The position numbers were made by a program, and so were the translations under genes. From assembly GCF_009377235.1 (NCBI RefSeq), contig NZ_VMNX01000001.1:124001-188000 (forward strand): 64,000 bases of DNA, given 5' to 3'. Under the pieces are notes generated by a model. The model did no database searches. It saw only the letters and a program-made list of their open reading frames with translations, and was not told the origin of the DNA. The stretch comes from Streptomyces acidicola (GTDB lineage: Bacteria > Actinomycetota > Actinomycetes > Streptomycetales > Streptomycetaceae). Shown in pieces: positions 48,741 to 56,632 of this stretch. Each line of letters starts with the position of its first letter. The first letter of the stretch is position 1.

Positions 48741-49157
48741 GTGGCTTTCACCCCTCCGACCGTCGAACAGCTCGGCCTCTACCTGGGGCTGGAGGAGATC
48801 GACGGCGACCGCGCGGAACTGCTGATCTCGACGGCGGTCTCGCTGTGCCAGACCATCGTGAAGCCGCTCCCCGAGGGGGCGGAGGCGGTGGTGCTGTCGG
48901 TGGCGGGCCGCGCCTACGTGAATCCGCAGCAGGTGTCCTACGAGACGATCGGCCCGATGTCGGTGCAGCGCCCGCAGGGTTCGGGCGGCCTGTACCTGAC
49001 GAAGTCCGATAAATCAGCGCTGAAGTCGCTGGCTGGCCGGGGCGGGGCGTTCACGGTGGATCCGACGCCGGCGACTGCGGATCCGTCGCCGACGTGGCCG
49101 ATCGATGATCTGACGGGGTGGGCGGAGGACTACGAGGCGGGTTGGGGGTATCCCTGA
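48741..49157 (+). CDS. Head-tail connector (adaptor) protein
   Basis: 138 residues; AGGAGG before GTG 48741. VEQLGLYLGLEEIDGDRAELLISTAVSLCQTIVKPLPEG with later VAGRAYVNPQQVSYETIGPMSV follows the phage gp6-like connector pattern. Coupled to the next gene by ATGA. Confidence 0.7.
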   Translation: MAFTPPTVEQLGLYLGLEEIDGDRAELLISTAVSLCQTIVKPLPEGAEAVVLSVAGRAYVNPQQVSYETIGPMSVQRPQGSGGLYLTKSDKSALKSLAGRGGAFTVDPTPATADPSPTWPIDDLTGWAEDYEAGWGYP

Positions 49158-49519
49158 TGCCTGCCCCGTACCCGTTCGGTGAGACGGTGCGGATCGTGCG
49201 CACCGGGGCGTCGCCGGGTCGGGATCCGCGCGGCCACCCGCTGCCGGGCCCGGACGAGTCGTTCGACTTGACCGGCTGCGTGGTCACGCCGCGATCCGAG
49301 TCGCCCCAGGTGGGCGGCTCGCAGCAGCAGGACCGCGACACGGTCATTGTCGGATGGACCGTGTACGCACCAGCGGGCACTCCGCTGCGAACCACCGACA
49401 AGGCTGTGGTCCGTGGCGTCACATGCGAGATCACTGGCGAACCCGGCGACTGGGGTCGCTCCCCGTTCACTGGCACCCGCGGGCCGATTCAGTTCGCTGC
49501 CGACCGTGTTACTGGCTGA
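49157..49519 (+). CDS. Head closure protein
   Basis: 120 residues, coupled to the adaptor. FGETVRIVRTGASPGRDPRGHPLPGPDESFDLTGCVVTPR and TVYAPAGTPLRTTDKAVVRG are the beta-barrel pattern of SPP1 gp16-type head closure proteins. Assigned by fold pattern and position. Confidence 0.6.
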   Translation: MPAPYPFGETVRIVRTGASPGRDPRGHPLPGPDESFDLTGCVVTPRSESPQVGGSQQQDRDTVIVGWTVYAPAGTPLRTTDKAVVRGVTCEITGEPGDWGRSPFTGTRGPIQFAADRVTG

Positions 49520-49534
49520 TTAAGGGGAGGGGCT

Positions 49535-49864
49535 GTGCCTGCACGCGTCAAGATCAAGCGCAAGGGTGTTGGCCAGATGCTGCGGATGCCGGGCATGCAG
49601 GCGGAGATGCTGCGTCGCGCCGAGGTCATCAAGGGCGTAGCCGTGGCGATCTCACCGGTCGACTCCAACAGCCCGCACCCCGGCCACTACAAGGGGTCCT
49701 GGGAGACCGACAGCACCTCCCGCGGTGGGCGCCGCAGAGACCGGGCGGTTGCCTACGTCCGCAACACCGCCTTCTACGCCCGCTGGGTGGAGTACGGCAC
49801 GGAGCGGGTTCCCGCGCACCATGTGCTGCTGCGGGCCGCCCAGTTGGGTGGGCGGAACCAGTGA
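49535..49864 (+). CDS. HK97 gp10-like head-tail/tail completion protein
   Basis: 109 residues from GTG 49535. ARVKIKRKGVGQMLRMPGMQAEMLRRAEVI, AVAISPVDSNSPHPGHYKGSW and FYARWVEYGTERVPAHHVLLRA are diagnostic of HK97 gp10. Stop overlaps the tail terminator start. Confidence 0.75.
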   Translation: MPARVKIKRKGVGQMLRMPGMQAEMLRRAEVIKGVAVAISPVDSNSPHPGHYKGSWETDSTSRGGRRRDRAVAYVRNTAFYARWVEYGTERVPAHHVLLRAAQLGGRNQ

Positions 49865-50253
49865 CCGCGATCGTCGACATCGAGCTGGAGCTCATCACTC
49901 GCGGCCAGACGCGTTTCCCTGACGCGGTGGTGCGGGACGAGCTCGACAACAACCTGCTCAACGAGCTGCCGACGATCCAGATCAGCCAGATCCCCGGCGG
50001 CGGCGACGATGGGGTCCGCCTGGCCCGCATGCTCGTCGACGTCGACATCTATGCGGCCACCCGCGCGGACGCGATCACGCTGGCCCGCGAGGTGCATGAC
50101 TGGGTGACCCGCGAGCTCCGCGGATCCTCAACGCCCGGTCTGGTCATAGGACGGACGGCCGCCATCACGCTCCCCGCGGTGAGGCCCTACGAGAACACAG
50201 CGCTCCGTCGCGTCGGGGCAACCTACGAGATCTTCTGTCACCCGGTCTCCTGA
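49861..50253 (+). CDS. Tail terminator protein
   Basis: 130 residues from GTG 49861. Alpha/beta pattern (DIELELITRGQTRFPDAVV, VRLARMLVDVDIYAATRADAITLAREVHDWV) and position before the major tail protein fit the terminator that stops tube growth. Assigned mainly by context. Confidence 0.6.
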   Translation: MTAIVDIELELITRGQTRFPDAVVRDELDNNLLNELPTIQISQIPGGGDDGVRLARMLVDVDIYAATRADAITLAREVHDWVTRELRGSSTPGLVIGRTAAITLPAVRPYENTALRRVGATYEIFCHPVS

Positions 50254-50325
50254 CCGGCCGAGGGCCCGCGCCGGACCCACAGATCCCCGCCCGTGCGCGG
50301 GCTTCACGCATGTCTGGAGACAACG

Positions 50326-50913
50326 ATGGTCAACATCACCCGCGCCGCGGATCTTCTGGAGGTCGGAGCGAACGGGGCCGGCTGGGTGGCGCCGCTTGGT
50401 ACGACGTCGCCGGGTGACCCGGCGGTGCAGCCGCTGGGGCCGTGGGCGCCGCTCGGCGCCATCAGCGACGACGGTCTTGTCCAGGGGTTCGAGGAGGACT
50501 CCCAGAGCTTCACACCGTGGGGTTTCACGGCGCCGATCCGTACCACGATCACGTCGTCGCTGCGCACGTTCGGGCTGACGGTGTGGGAGACGGGCCGCAC
50601 GACGGTGCAGGCGCTGCAGTACCGTCTCGATGTCGCCGATCTGACCCCGTCGAGCGGTCTGACGACGTTCGCTGAGACCGCGAGCCCGCAGCCGGACCGG
50701 CGCGCGTTCTGGTTCGTCGTCCTCGATGGCGATTCGTTCCAACGCGGCTTCTACGTGCCCGAGGGCGAGATCACCGAGCGCTCGGACGTCACTCACAAGC
50801 AAGACGAGGTGGCGGGCTTCGAGTGGACGGTCACCGCCTACCCGGACGAGGCCGGGAACACGGTCTACCACTTCGACCGGGTGCCGGCGACCGCCGCGTA
50901 CACCGGGTCCTGA
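50326..50913 (+). CDS. Major tail tube protein
   Basis: 195 residues. VNITRAADLLEVGANGAGWVAPLGTT, WAPLGAISDDGLVQGFEEDSQSFTPWGF and a C-terminal immunoglobulin-free beta domain (FFVV, ERSDVTHKQDEVAGFEWTVTAYPDEAG) match actinophage tail tube proteins. Forms the tail tube. Confidence 0.8.
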   Translation: MVNITRAADLLEVGANGAGWVAPLGTTSPGDPAVQPLGPWAPLGAISDDGLVQGFEEDSQSFTPWGFTAPIRTTITSSLRTFGLTVWETGRTTVQALQYRLDVADLTPSSGLTTFAETASPQPDRRAFWFVVLDGDSFQRGFYVPEGEITERSDVTHKQDEVAGFEWTVTAYPDEAGNTVYHFDRVPATAAYTGS

Positions 50914-51005
50914 GACGGGTGGGTGGGCCGCCAACCGTCGGCGCGGGCCCGGCCCGCCCACCTCTACTCCCTGTCCCGCGCCGTTGATTGAAGGAGGCCC
51001 GCGCC

Positions 51006-51431
51006 GTGGCCAGCACACGCAGTACCACGAACAGCAGCAGGAAGCCGCGCACCGCGGCAGCAACCCGCCCAGCCGCGGCCCGCCGCGCTCCGGAACCCGA
51101 ACCGGAGGAGCGGGAGGACGTCACGGAGGCGGAGGCGCAGGAGATCGAGGCCGAGGGGCACTACGTCACGGCGGAACTGTGTGGCGAGGAAGTACGGATC
51201 GTTCCGCCGTCAGGGTGGCGCCTGTCGTGGCAGCGAATGCTCACGCAGGGCCTCCTCGACGCGTTCGCCGAGAAGGTGCTGCACCCGGACGACTTCGACT
51301 TCTTCATCGAGATCGACCCGACCGCGCAGGAGTTCCAGGACTTCGTGCAGGAGGCGGGCGAGCGCGCGGGGGAGTCCCTGGGAAAGTCCGGGGCACCGTC
51401 GCGCTCTGGCAGGCCCACGCGGAGGCGGTAG
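51006..51431 (+). CDS. Tail assembly chaperone, short form
   Basis: 141 residues from GTG 51006 after GGAGG. Ala/Glu-rich start, then RLSWQRMLTQGLLDAFAEKVLHPDDFDFF. Ends at 51431 unless ribosomes slip at 51380-51386. Chaperones the tape measure protein during tail assembly. Confidence 0.8.
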   Translation: MASTRSTTNSSRKPRTAAATRPAAARRAPEPEPEEREDVTEAEAQEIEAEGHYVTAELCGEEVRIVPPSGWRLSWQRMLTQGLLDAFAEKVLHPDDFDFFIEIDPTAQEFQDFVQEAGERAGESLGKSGAPSRSGRPTRRR

Positions 51432-51835
51432 AGGCTGATCTGATCGACCGGCACTACGACATCGCCGACGTCCTCTCGGGCGGGCGATCGTGGCGGTGGC
51501 TGCGGGTGTTCATCGAGCATCTGCCGCCGGAGTCGCACACGATGACCGCCCTGCGAAACGGCATGTCCGCGGAGGAGCTGGCCAGGCAGGCGGAGACGGG
51601 TGAGCCGGAGAGGTCCCGCTGGTCGCAACTGGAGCAGTTGATGGCGGTCGTTGCCGATCGGGTGGCCCGCGTCGAGTGGGCTCTGTGGGCGGTCAACATC
51701 GAGAAGAAGAGCCAGCGGCCGGATCCTCCGGAGCCGCTGCGCCGACCGGGTGCGGGGCCGAAGAGGAAGCGTGCCGAGCTGACAGAGAACAGTGCCGAGA
51801 CTCTCTTCCAGCTGCTGAACGGGGGCGCCGCGTAG
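51006..51835 (+). CDS. Tail assembly chaperone, frameshifted long form
   Basis: Made by a -1 ribosomal slip at GGGAAAG (51380-51386). The upstream frame reads GGA AAG; slipping gives GGG AAA and continues as VRGTVALWQAHAEAVEADLIDRHY ... to 51835, giving about 276 residues (G-T type). The downstream part has ADVLSGGRSWRWLRVFIEHLPPES, the usual second domain. The second reading frame has no own start near the joint. Confidence 0.85.
51380..51386 (+). promoter_or_regulatory. Programmed -1 frameshift slippery heptamer GGGAAAG
   Basis: Seen in the exact X-XXY-YYZ frame (G GGA AAG), ending 45 bases before the stop of the zero frame. Canonical for the tail assembly chaperone of many siphoviruses. 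Confidence 0.85.
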
Positions 51836-51856
51836 GGCGCTGGGAGGAGGCTCCCA

Positions 51857-54800
51857 GTGCCCGCGATCTCTGTCGGATCCGTCGAGGTTGATGTCCTCCC
51901 CAACGCCCAGGGGATTCAGGGACGGCTCCGTGCAGCGCTGGTCCCGCCTGCGTCGCAGATCGGCGACGAGGTCGGCCGCATCATCGGCCGGCAGATCGCC
52001 GCGCACATGACGCCAGCGATCCGGGACGGCATTCAGGACGGTGCACGTGCGGCCCGTCCGGCGGCGACGAGGCAGGGTGAGCAGACGGGTGGAGCGTTCG
52101 CCCGGTCGCTGCGTGCCCGCCTGGAGGCCGCGTTCCGCAGCATGCCGCGCCTGGATGTGCGCCTGTCGGACACGGGCGTCGATGCTGATCTGGCACGGCT
52201 GCGTGCCCGTCTGGAGACGCTGGCCGGGAAGACGATCGGCATCGACGTCGATGCGGCTACCGCACGGGCGGAGGCCGCGGACATTGAGGAGCGGCTGCGC
52301 CGTATCGGCGCCGCCCACCCGAACGTCGCGGTGCGCGCGGACACGGCGGCGGCGATCACTCAACTGCGCCTGCTGCAGCAGCAGATCGACGAGGTGTCCG
52401 GCGACCCGGCGCGGATTCGGGTGGAGACCGATGGCGGCTTGGGTGCTCGACTTCGGGCGGCGGTGCAGCAGGCTGAGGCATCCCTGCCGAACGTGAACAT
52501 TGGCGCGGACACGACGCCTGCCCAAGCGGAGATCGCGAGCCTGCGCGCCCAGTTGACTGCGCTGCGGGATGCCCGGATCGGCATCGACGTTGACGCAGCA
52601 ACCGCGCTATCCCGTATCCAGGACGTGCAGGCTCGGCTTGCCCGCCTGTCCACGCAGGATGCGGATGTCGCCGTGCGCGTGGACGCCGGCGCGGCGTCGG
52701 CGCAACTGGCCGCGTTCCAGGCACAGGTGAACCGGTTGGACGGGCAGACCGCCCGCGTGGACGTCGACACGAGCTCGGCCGTCTCCAGTTTCGGAGCCCT
52801 GGCGACGGCGGCTATCGCGTTCGGCCCGGCGATCATCCCGGCGCTGCCGGTGGTGGCTGCCGGCCTGGGGGCGATCGCGGCGGCGGCTACCGCGGCGGGC
52901 GCGGGCATTGGCTCGATCGCCCTGGTGGCAGCCCCCGCGTTCAAGGGGATCGCCTCTGCTCTGCAGGCGCAGAAGGCCGCCCAAGACGCGGCTACGAACG
53001 CGACCTACCAGGGCGGGCAGGCGTCGTCGCAGGGCGCGTCGAAGGCGCTGCAGATGGCGTCGGCGCAGCAGGCGCTGGCGACGGCGGAACGCAATGGTGC
53101 CCGGCAGATCGCCCAGGCTCAGGCCGCGGTCGGTCAGGCGAAAAGGGCCGCGGCGGATGCGGTGGCGCAGGCTGCGGTGCGGAATCAGCAGGCGGCTAGG
53201 CAGGTGCAGGACGCTGAGCGGTCCCTCGCGGACGCCCAGCGGGACGCGAAGCGCGCCCAGGAAGACCTGACTGCCGCGCGGAAGCAGGCTGAGCAGGAGC
53301 TGCTGGACCTGAACAACCAGCTGACGAACGCCCGTCTGTCACAGAGGGACGCGGAGATCGCGCTGAAGGAGGCGATGCTTCAGCGGGATGCCGTCCTGAA
53401 GAACGCGAACGCGACCGAGCTCGACAAGCAGAAGGCGCTGCTGCAGTACGACCAGGCGGTGCAGCGGCTCAAGGAGCAGCGCGAGGAAACGAAGCAGCTC
53501 ACGACGGAGACCGCTAAGGCGAACAGGAAGGGCGTCGAGGGCTCCGACACTGTTCGAAACGCGCAGGACCGGGTGGCTCAGTCGCAGCGCGCGGTAGCCG
53601 ACCAGGCACGCGCGCTCAAGGATGCGCAGGCTGAGGCCTCACGCACGCAGGTGGAGACCGCCCGGCAGGTTGCCGACGCGCAGGCCCGTGTCGGCGAGGC
53701 GACGGCGAACGTCGCGGTGGCCCAGCAGAGCGCGGCGGACGCGGTGGCGTCGGCTCAGCGGCAGATCCAGTCGGCGTCGATGTCGGCAGCTGGCGGCGTG
53801 GATCAGGCTGCGGTCGCCCAGGCCAAGTACCAGGCGGAGCTGGCGAAGTTGACGCCGTCGGCGCGGGAGACGTTTAACGCGTTCCTGAATCTGCGGTCGG
53901 CGTTCTCCGAGTGGTCGAAGTCGTTGCAGCCGCAGGTGATGCCGATCTTCACCCGTGCGCTGGACGGGATGCGGCGTGCCCTGCCTGGGTTGACGCCGTT
54001 CGTGAAGGAAGCGGCTGCCGCGATCGGCGACCTGCAGGACCGTGCGAGCCGTGGCTTCAAGTCACCCTGGTGGCAGACCTTCAAGGCCGACCTGTCGGGC
54101 TCGGTAGGCCCTGCGCTCGTCGGTCTCGGTGTGGCGTTCGGCAACGTCTTCAAGGGCATGGGCGGAGTCATCCAGGCATTCCTGCCGCACATGGACTCGA
54201 TCTCTTCCCGCATGCAGACGATCACAGCCCGGTTTGCGACGTGGGGCGCCGGCCTGAAGGGGTCTCCGCAGTTTGAGCGGTTCCTGGCCTACTCGGCTGA
54301 GCAGGCCCCGATCCTCAGCGAGATGCTCGGCAACCTGTTCAGGGCGTTCTTCGATCTGGGTGTGGCTCTGGCACCGCTGGGTGGCACGGCGACTTCGTTC
54401 ATTAACGCCCTGGCGACGGGCATCAGCGCGATTCCGACAGACCTGTTGACGACGGTAGGTGTGGCGTTCGCGTCGATCGCGATCGGAGCCAAGTTGGCGG
54501 CCGTCGCCATGGGGATTTGGCGGGCGGCGCAGACAGTGGCGACGGTCGCAACAGCGCTCCTGACGGGGCAGACGCTGGCGTTGAACGCGGCGATGAGGGC
54601 CAACTTGATCGGCATCATCATCACCGCCATCGCCGCGCTGGTGGTGGCCATCATCTACGCGTGGCAGCACTGGGACGGCTTCCGCAATGTGGTCCTCGCG
54701 GTGTGGAACGCCATCAAGATTGCGGCCTTGTTCGTCTGGAACTCCGTGCTCAAGCCGGTGTTCACCGCGATCTGGACGGGCTTGCAGACGATCGGCCGGT

Positions 54801-56620
54801 GGGCTTCGTGGCTGTGGACCAATGTGCTCTCGCCGGTGTTCGGGTTCATCGCGACAGCGGCGAAGATTCTGATGACGGCCGTGGTGACCATCGCGCTCGT
54901 GCCGATCATCGCCACGTTCAAGATCCTCGCAGCTACTGGCGAGTGGCTGTGGAACACGGTGCTGGGACCGGCGTTCCGGGGGATCGGCGCTGTCGCGTCC
55001 TGGTTGTACAGCAACGCGATCAAGCCCGCCTTCAATGCCATCGCAGTTCTGGCTGTGTGGCTGTGGAACAACGGGATCAAGCCGTACTTCCAGTACATTC
55101 GCGGTGGCGTGTCTGCGGTCGGTGCCATCATGGGCTGGCTGTACCAGAAGGCTGTTAAGCCTGCCTGGGAGGGCATCAAGAGCGCGATTGCCTTCGTGTG
55201 GGATAGGGGTATCCAGCCCATCTTCGGCGCGTTGAAGTCGGCCGTTGCCCGGGTGGCGGACTCCTTCGAGTTCGCCCGCAAGGCCATCAAGATCGCGTGG
55301 GACAAGCTGAAGAAGATCGCCCGCGAACCGGTCCAGTTCATCGTCGACACCGTCTACAACGGCGGTATCCGCGGCGTGTGGAACAAGGTCGCGAAGGCAT
55401 TCGGCGCGCCCACGTTGCCTGCGTTCAAGTTCGCGTCCGGTGGCATCATGCCTGGCTACACGCCGGGTCGCGACGTGCACCGGTTCGTCTCGCCAACAGG
55501 CGGCAGGCTCGACCTGTCTGGCGGCGAGGCCATCATGCGGCCCGAGTTCACGCGCGCCGTGGGCGCCGGGTTCGTCGGCAGCATGAACGCCATCGCCAAG
55601 TCGCGCGGCGCGCAGGGCGTGAAGGCTGCGTTGGCGCCGGTGTTCGGCGGCAACCCCGTCACGTCGACCGACCGGTCGCTGAAGTACGCGTCCGGTGGTG
55701 TGCACCAGCAGTTCGCCGACGGCGGGATCTGGGGCTGGGTTAAGTCGGCCGCCGGCGGTGCGGGCTCGGCTGTGTGGAACGGCATCAAGGAGGGCGCGAA
55801 ATGGCTGTCCGACACCGTTGAGGGATCGCTCAGAGCGGGCGTGAAGAGCGTCGTCGACCCGCTTCTGAAGAACTTCCCCGGGATGGACACCGCGCTCGGG
55901 CAGATGCTGCGCCGCATCCCGACGAAGATCCTGGACACCCTGTTCGGGTACGGCAAGGAAGCCGACAAGCGCGGGGCGGCAGGAATCGGCGGGCCGCGGA
56001 TCCAGGCAGCGCTGAAGTGGGCGAAGTCCCAGAACGGCAAGCCCTACCAATGGGCGGGCAATGGCAACCCGAGCTGGGACTGTTCCGGGTTCATGTCGGC
56101 GATCGAGTCCGTCATCCGAGGCCAGAAGCCGCACCGCCGCTGGGCGACGATGGCCTTCCATGGGCAGACCGCGCCTCCAGGGTGGGTGAAGAACGGCAAC
56201 AGTGCCTTCCGTGTCGGGATCACGAACGCTGGTGTCGGTCACACCGCCGGAACTCTCGGCAAGACCAACGTCGAGAGCCGCGGCGGTGACGGTGTCGTCG
56301 TGGGCAAGCGCGCCCGCGGCTACAACGACCGCCTGTTCACGTCGTGGTACGGGTTCATGCCCGGCAAGTACGACAGCGGTGGCTACCTCCAGCCGGGCTT
56401 GAATCTCGCCTACAACGGGACGGGCCGGCCCGAGCCGGTGTTCACCACGTCGCAGGCCAACGCGCTCACCACGATGGCGAGCCGCGGCGCCGGACCCGCT
56501 CGGTTCGAGGGCGACCTGTTCCTCGACTCCGGGGAGTTCCTGGGCAGGGTTCGCGGTGAGGCGACAGCGGTGATGCAAGAGGGCCAGCAGCAGCTCATCG
56601 GAGTACTCAACGCGAGCTGA
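51857..56620 (+). CDS. Tape measure protein with NlpC/P60-like peptidase domain
   Basis: 1587 residues from GTG 51857. N-terminal ~290 residues carry three copies of a DARIGIDVDAATALSRIQ-type alpha/beta unit, then hydrophobic helices (~300-345) and a coiled coil to ~640. A further hydrophobic part (865-1080) and tryptophan-rich repeats follow (WLWNNGIKPYF type). Near residues 1370-1510 an NlpC/P60-like domain has WDCSGF (Cys 1409) and GVGHTAG (His 1462). Sets tail length and may cut the cell wall. Size predicts a tail of about 240 nm at ~0.15 nm per residue. Confidence 0.85.
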   Translation: MPAISVGSVEVDVLPNAQGIQGRLRAALVPPASQIGDEVGRIIGRQIAAHMTPAIRDGIQDGARAARPAATRQGEQTGGAFARSLRARLEAAFRSMPRLDVRLSDTGVDADLARLRARLETLAGKTIGIDVDAATARAEAADIEERLRRIGAAHPNVAVRADTAAAITQLRLLQQQIDEVSGDPARIRVETDGGLGARLRAAVQQAEASLPNVNIGADTTPAQAEIASLRAQLTALRDARIGIDVDAATALSRIQDVQARLARLSTQDADVAVRVDAGAASAQLAAFQAQVNRLDGQTARVDVDTSSAVSSFGALATAAIAFGPAIIPALPVVAAGLGAIAAAATAAGAGIGSIALVAAPAFKGIASALQAQKAAQDAATNATYQGGQASSQGASKALQMASAQQALATAERNGARQIAQAQAAVGQAKRAAADAVAQAAVRNQQAARQVQDAERSLADAQRDAKRAQEDLTAARKQAEQELLDLNNQLTNARLSQRDAEIALKEAMLQRDAVLKNANATELDKQKALLQYDQAVQRLKEQREETKQLTTETAKANRKGVEGSDTVRNAQDRVAQSQRAVADQARALKDAQAEASRTQVETARQVADAQARVGEATANVAVAQQSAADAVASAQRQIQSASMSAAGGVDQAAVAQAKYQAELAKLTPSARETFNAFLNLRSAFSEWSKSLQPQVMPIFTRALDGMRRALPGLTPFVKEAAAAIGDLQDRASRGFKSPWWQTFKADLSGSVGPALVGLGVAFGNVFKGMGGVIQAFLPHMDSISSRMQTITARFATWGAGLKGSPQFERFLAYSAEQAPILSEMLGNLFRAFFDLGVALAPLGGTATSFINALATGISAIPTDLLTTVGVAFASIAIGAKLAAVAMGIWRAAQTVATVATALLTGQTLALNAAMRANLIGIIITAIAALVVAIIYAWQHWDGFRNVVLAVWNAIKIAALFVWNSVLKPVFTAIWTGLQTIGRWASWLWTNVLSPVFGFIATAAKILMTAVVTIALVPIIATFKILAATGEWLWNTVLGPAFRGIGAVASWLYSNAIKPAFNAIAVLAVWLWNNGIKPYFQYIRGGVSAVGAIMGWLYQKAVKPAWEGIKSAIAFVWDRGIQPIFGALKSAVARVADSFEFARKAIKIAWDKLKKIAREPVQFIVDTVYNGGIRGVWNKVAKAFGAPTLPAFKFASGGIMPGYTPGRDVHRFVSPTGGRLDLSGGEAIMRPEFTRAVGAGFVGSMNAIAKSRGAQGVKAALAPVFGGNPVTSTDRSLKYASGGVHQQFADGGIWGWVKSAAGGAGSAVWNGIKEGAKWLSDTVEGSLRAGVKSVVDPLLKNFPGMDTALGQMLRRIPTKILDTLFGYGKEADKRGAAGIGGPRIQAALKWAKSQNGKPYQWAGNGNPSWDCSGFMSAIESVIRGQKPHRRWATMAFHGQTAPPGWVKNGNSAFRVGITNAGVGHTAGTLGKTNVESRGGDGVVVGKRARGYNDRLFTSWYGFMPGKYDSGGYLQPGLNLAYNGTGRPEPVFTTSQANALTTMASRGAGPARFEGDLFLDSGEFLGRVRGEATAVMQEGQQQLIGVLNAS

Positions 56621-56632
56621 GGAGGTGCCCCA

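Noticed and set aside
50726..51835. 369-codon reading for the second chaperone frame from 50726
   Set aside because: Its first 210 codons lie inside the tail tube and chaperone genes in the wrong frame; the true entry is the slip at 51380.
54062..56578. 838-codon open frame on the minus strand
   Set aside because: It is antisense to the tape measure gene; in high-GC DNA the frame opposite a real gene stays open. Its protein is rich in Arg, His, Asp and Gln without any domain pattern.
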